Shown in pieces: positions 1 to 64,000 of a stretch of 64,000 nt of DNA. This stretch comes from Paragorgia papillata. Its lineage: Eukaryota; Cnidaria; Anthozoa; Scleralcyonacea; Coralliidae. The stretch spans positions 682,001 through 746,000 of the forward strand of contig JAWNZC010000237.1 in NCBI GenBank assembly GCA_035771165.1, given 5' to 3'. Both the position numbers and the translations under genes were made by a program. Below the pieces are notes generated by a model that had not been told where the DNA came from, searched no databases, and was given only the letters and a program-made list of their open reading frames with translations. The stretch's first letter is position 1, and every line of letters begins with the position of its first letter.

Positions 1-310
1 TCATACACGAGGAGGAGTGTTTCATCAGGATTTCCAAACACCGAGACTTTTGTTGAAAACCGAGGCGAAGCCGAGGTTTTTGAACAAATTTCGAGGTGTT
101 TGGAATCCTGATGAAACACTCTTCCGAGTGTATGATATAGCTTCTCAAACAAATCAGTATTTTAAGAGAAAATCGAGGCGAAAGTTGGCTTAATTTATGT
201 AATTTCTTCCTCCAATATCAAAACCTCCGTCTGGTTCTGATTTCCTTTGGTTTCGGTTCATGAATTATTAATGAATCTGAGAAATACAAATCAAAGTTAA
301 AAGGTCACAC
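1..310. repeat. Dispersed repeat, same family as 38390-38660
   Basis: Contains an inverted pair (GAGTGTTTCATCAGGAT near 16 and ATCCTGATGAAACACTC near 105). It continues into sequence shared with 38390-38660 in the opposite orientation. No coding potential is seen. Confidence 0.65.
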
Positions 311-649
311 GTGCATAATGAGTTATCGAAAATGTTATATATCTTTGCTATTATCAAATATAATAATCACTTGAAGATCTACATGTTTAGTGTTGTGGGC
401 AAAACACATCCATGCTTCATTCAAATTAATTTGGTTTGATAATAGAAAAGATATCTAACCTTCTCCGATAGTTCATTATGCACCTACGGCGTCAAAATGT
501 TTAATTTGCATATCAAACAAACTAAAATATCTCAAGAACAAAGCCTGAACTTTTTATTCAATTTCATGTCCTAAATACCAACAGAAAGTTTTAGAAACAG
601 AAGTAGCTTCTTCGTTTCTGAGCGTGCGGCTTACGTTATGAGACTATAT
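311..649. other. Intronic or flanking sequence, nothing recognised
   Basis: AT-rich sequence with no convincing exon, RNA gene or repeat unit. Some text near 555-650 resembles 55760-55870 and may be a degenerate dispersed repeat. Confidence 0.4.
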
Positions 650-768
650 GTACACACGGGAACGTTTTCGAGCGTTTTCGTATTGTTTCAAGTAATGAGC
701 TGATTGTTCCCGATTCCCTTGAGAACAGTAAACAATACGAAAACGCTCGGAAACGTTACCGTGTGCAC
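650..768. mobile_element. Small foldback element (MITE-like)
   Basis: Arms starting GTACACACGGGAACGTTTTC and ending GAAACGTTACCGTGTGCAC pair over about 45 bases. No clear target duplication. Confidence 0.55.
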
Positions 769-775
769 ATCTTAA

Positions 776-870
776 GCTGCGGCAAGGGGCAATGGTCCGA
801 TCGCATACAGCTTTTTATTGCTGGCTAATTCAACACTGTCTATGATTGGACAATCGCCCCTTGCCGCAGC
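776..870. mobile_element. Small foldback element
   Basis: GCTGCGGCAAGGGGC at the left pairs with GCCCCTTGCCGCAGC at the right; about 95 bases in all. Confidence 0.55.
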
Positions 871-911
871 CATGCCGCCGACTCTTACGGCTATATGGAA
901 ACCAGGCTTAA

Positions 912-1085
912 GGGGCTGTTTACATGAGCCGGGCTAGCCCGGTTAACCAGGCTCACGCGATTGATTAGGATCTCACTGTGGTTTTGAAACTCACATAAAC
1001 TAAATTTACAAAGAATAATTGGTTTAGTTTAGATGTAAACGGAAAGAATTTCGTGACACGAGTCATCCCGGCTCATGTAATCCCC
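912..1085. mobile_element. Harbinger-like MITE with TAA duplication
   Basis: Inverted ends GGGGCTGTTTACATGAGCC and GGCTCATGTAATCCCC, flanked by TAA at 909-911 and 1086-1088. A 3-bp TWA-type duplication and GGG ends fit PIF/Harbinger; no transposase is inside. Confidence 0.6.
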
Positions 1086-1263
1086 TAAGATAAAGTGAAG
1101 CGTGTTTTGGAGCGGGGACACATTTCCGAAGAGGGGGGACAAATTTGGGAGGGGGGGGGGGTACTTCCTGTGACACCGGGCTTATAATTTTAGCGATTGG
1201 AGACCTGCGCGCTAACAGCTTATGCTATCCATGCCTACCATTTACATGTACAGCATCACGTAC

Positions 1264-63057
<61,794 letters not shown>

Positions 63058-63119
63058 CTACGAAGATATTTCAACAAACATTAAGTATAGACGTTCACCA
63101 AACTCAGAAAATGTTTAAT

Positions 63120-63195
63120 TTCTGAGCCCAAGGCAGGGATCGAACTGCAACCTTCTAATGACCAGTTAGACCCTCTAACCATTGAGCTTGGATGA
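63120..63195 (-). mobile_element. tRNA-derived SINE head
   Basis: On minus, CCAAGCTCAATGGTTAGAGG and GGTTGCAGTTCGATCCCTGC, then the GGGCTCAGAAATT tail. Confidence 0.6.
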
Positions 63196-63339
63196 AGAGC
63201 TAAGGTTTCAAGTCTATAGTCATTATGTGCTTTCTATATAAGGTATAGCTTTTGTATATGATGCGAGTAGTACATGCGTCAGCTTGGTGTAATGTAACAG
63301 ACGTTTGGTAGACGCTCATTAAGCCCACGTTTTTCGCGA

Positions 63340-63400
63340 CAACTTAAACGCTAGCCGAAATTTTTTGGTTGACTTTAGCAGTGTAAGAAATCATGAAAAG
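63340..63400 (+). repeat. Headless SINE tail
   Basis: TGACTTTAGCAGTGTAAGAA matches the tail at 63582-63635 of the next element. Confidence 0.55.
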
Positions 63401-63502
63401 TGTTCTTATGTTTTTCTGAGGATCCTCACGGAAAAGCGTTAAGTTGTCGCGAGAATATCTCGTGCACTTAGGTTGGATAAAACTCGCCTCCAATCCCTGT
63501 GC

Positions 63503-63640
63503 GGCTCGATAGCTCAACAGGTAGAGCGGAGGACAGGAATCCCAAAGGTGCGAGTTCAAATCCCGCTCGAGTCAGCCGAAATTTTTCGGCTGACTTTAGC
63601 AGTGTAAGAAATCAGGAAAAATTTTCTCATACCCTGCAAT
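63503..63640 (+). mobile_element. tRNA-like SINE
   Basis: GGCTCGATAGCTCAACAGGT and GCGAGTTCAAATCCCGCTCG are A and B boxes. Acceptor GGCTCGA pairs with TCGAGTC (one G-U), but the anticodon arm does not fold, so this is a SINE head rather than a working tRNA. The hairpin CAGCCGAAATTTTTCGGCTG follows. Confidence 0.65.
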
Positions 63641-63762
63641 CACACAGTGGTTTTTGTTTAATTTACGATGATTTGATTGATGCAGTATTTTACCAGGTGT
63701 GTCAAAGCCTATTCACGTGACATAATGGAGCTGTCTGATTGAGTAAAATTCTCATGAATTAC

Positions 63763-63985
63763 AATGAGGTGTTACTCCGAGTGACGAACCATACCGGACA
63801 AGTAGCGAAAACTTTACTTGGCCTAGCTGGATTCGGACCCGCGACCTTCGGTTTACTAGTCCGGTGCTCTACCAACTAGCATCGCATTGGAAACCGAAGG
63901 TCGCGGGTTCGAATCCCAGCCAGGCCAAGTAGAGTTTTCTCTACTTGTCCGGTATGGTTAGTCACTCGGAGTAAACACCTTATTA
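63763..63985. mobile_element. Foldback of two opposed tRNA-like SINE heads
   Basis: Arms of about 90 bases pair GTGTTACTCCGAGTGACGAA and TACTTGGCCTAGCTGGATTC with their complements. Each arm carries a B-box (GGTCGCGGGTTCGAATCCCA on plus) around an unpaired centre of about 35 bases. Confidence 0.75.
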
Positions 63986-64000
63986 TTATTCTCCACCCGA

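Noticed and set aside
63503..63573. Functional tRNA gene
   Set aside because: A and B boxes and acceptor pairing are present, but the anticodon stem does not form and a SINE tail follows.

Overview
This is a eukaryotic, intron-rich and repeat-rich window, most likely from a cnidarian and probably an anthozoan. The inference rests on a laminin alpha chain spread over dozens of short exons, introns full of small foldback DNA transposons, tRNA- and 5S-derived SINEs, and a DUF6589-type transposon of a kind I associate with cnidarian genomes. The exact species cannot be read from the sequence. There are no bacterial-style operons.

One host gene spans almost the whole window on the minus strand. 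It is a laminin alpha chain of the alpha-3/5 (LanA-like) type. I place 31 coding exons between 63057 and 1264, about 6.7 kb of coding sequence. Both ends lie outside the window: the N-terminal LN domain and first EGF block above 64000, and the remaining LG domains below 1264. Exon order gives a non-EGF segment built of three repeated two-exon modules (63057-51854), laminin EGF repeats (51854-49182), a laminin IV domain (49182-45436), more EGF repeats (45642-30663), a coiled coil (30663-13054) and LG domains (13574-1264). Splice phases agree at every junction except one. The LG exon at 11048-11284 carries one surplus base and is frameshifted in this sequence.

The introns are a sink for mobile DNA. 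The most notable element is an 8.08-kb DNA transposon at 33954-42036. It has 65-bp terminal inverted repeats differing at one base and a perfect 9-bp target duplication. It carries two convergent, spliced genes: a DUF6589-type putative transposase (five exons, plus strand) and a RecQ-family helicase (two exons, minus strand). I consider this the best candidate for an under-described system.

Other mobile DNA includes a 5'-truncated LINE (5205-7565) embedded in a GATA microsatellite; three copies of a long perfect-hairpin element, two of them in tandem modules with GATA tracts; a THAP-domain transposon remnant (23143-26250); hAT-, Harbinger-, TTAA- and TA-flanked miniature elements, some nested; two identical 256-bp elements 1.4 kb apart; and tRNA-derived and 5S-rRNA-derived SINE copies.

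Tandem repeats are exceptionally abundant. They include GATA, GTGAA, CCTCCT, CTCCA/CTCTA and CTTCC arrays and minisatellites with 13-, 17-, 20-, 25-, 27-, 41- and about 130-bp units. Several sit within tens of bases of laminin splice sites. Most long open frames in these tracts come from the repeat and are not genes.
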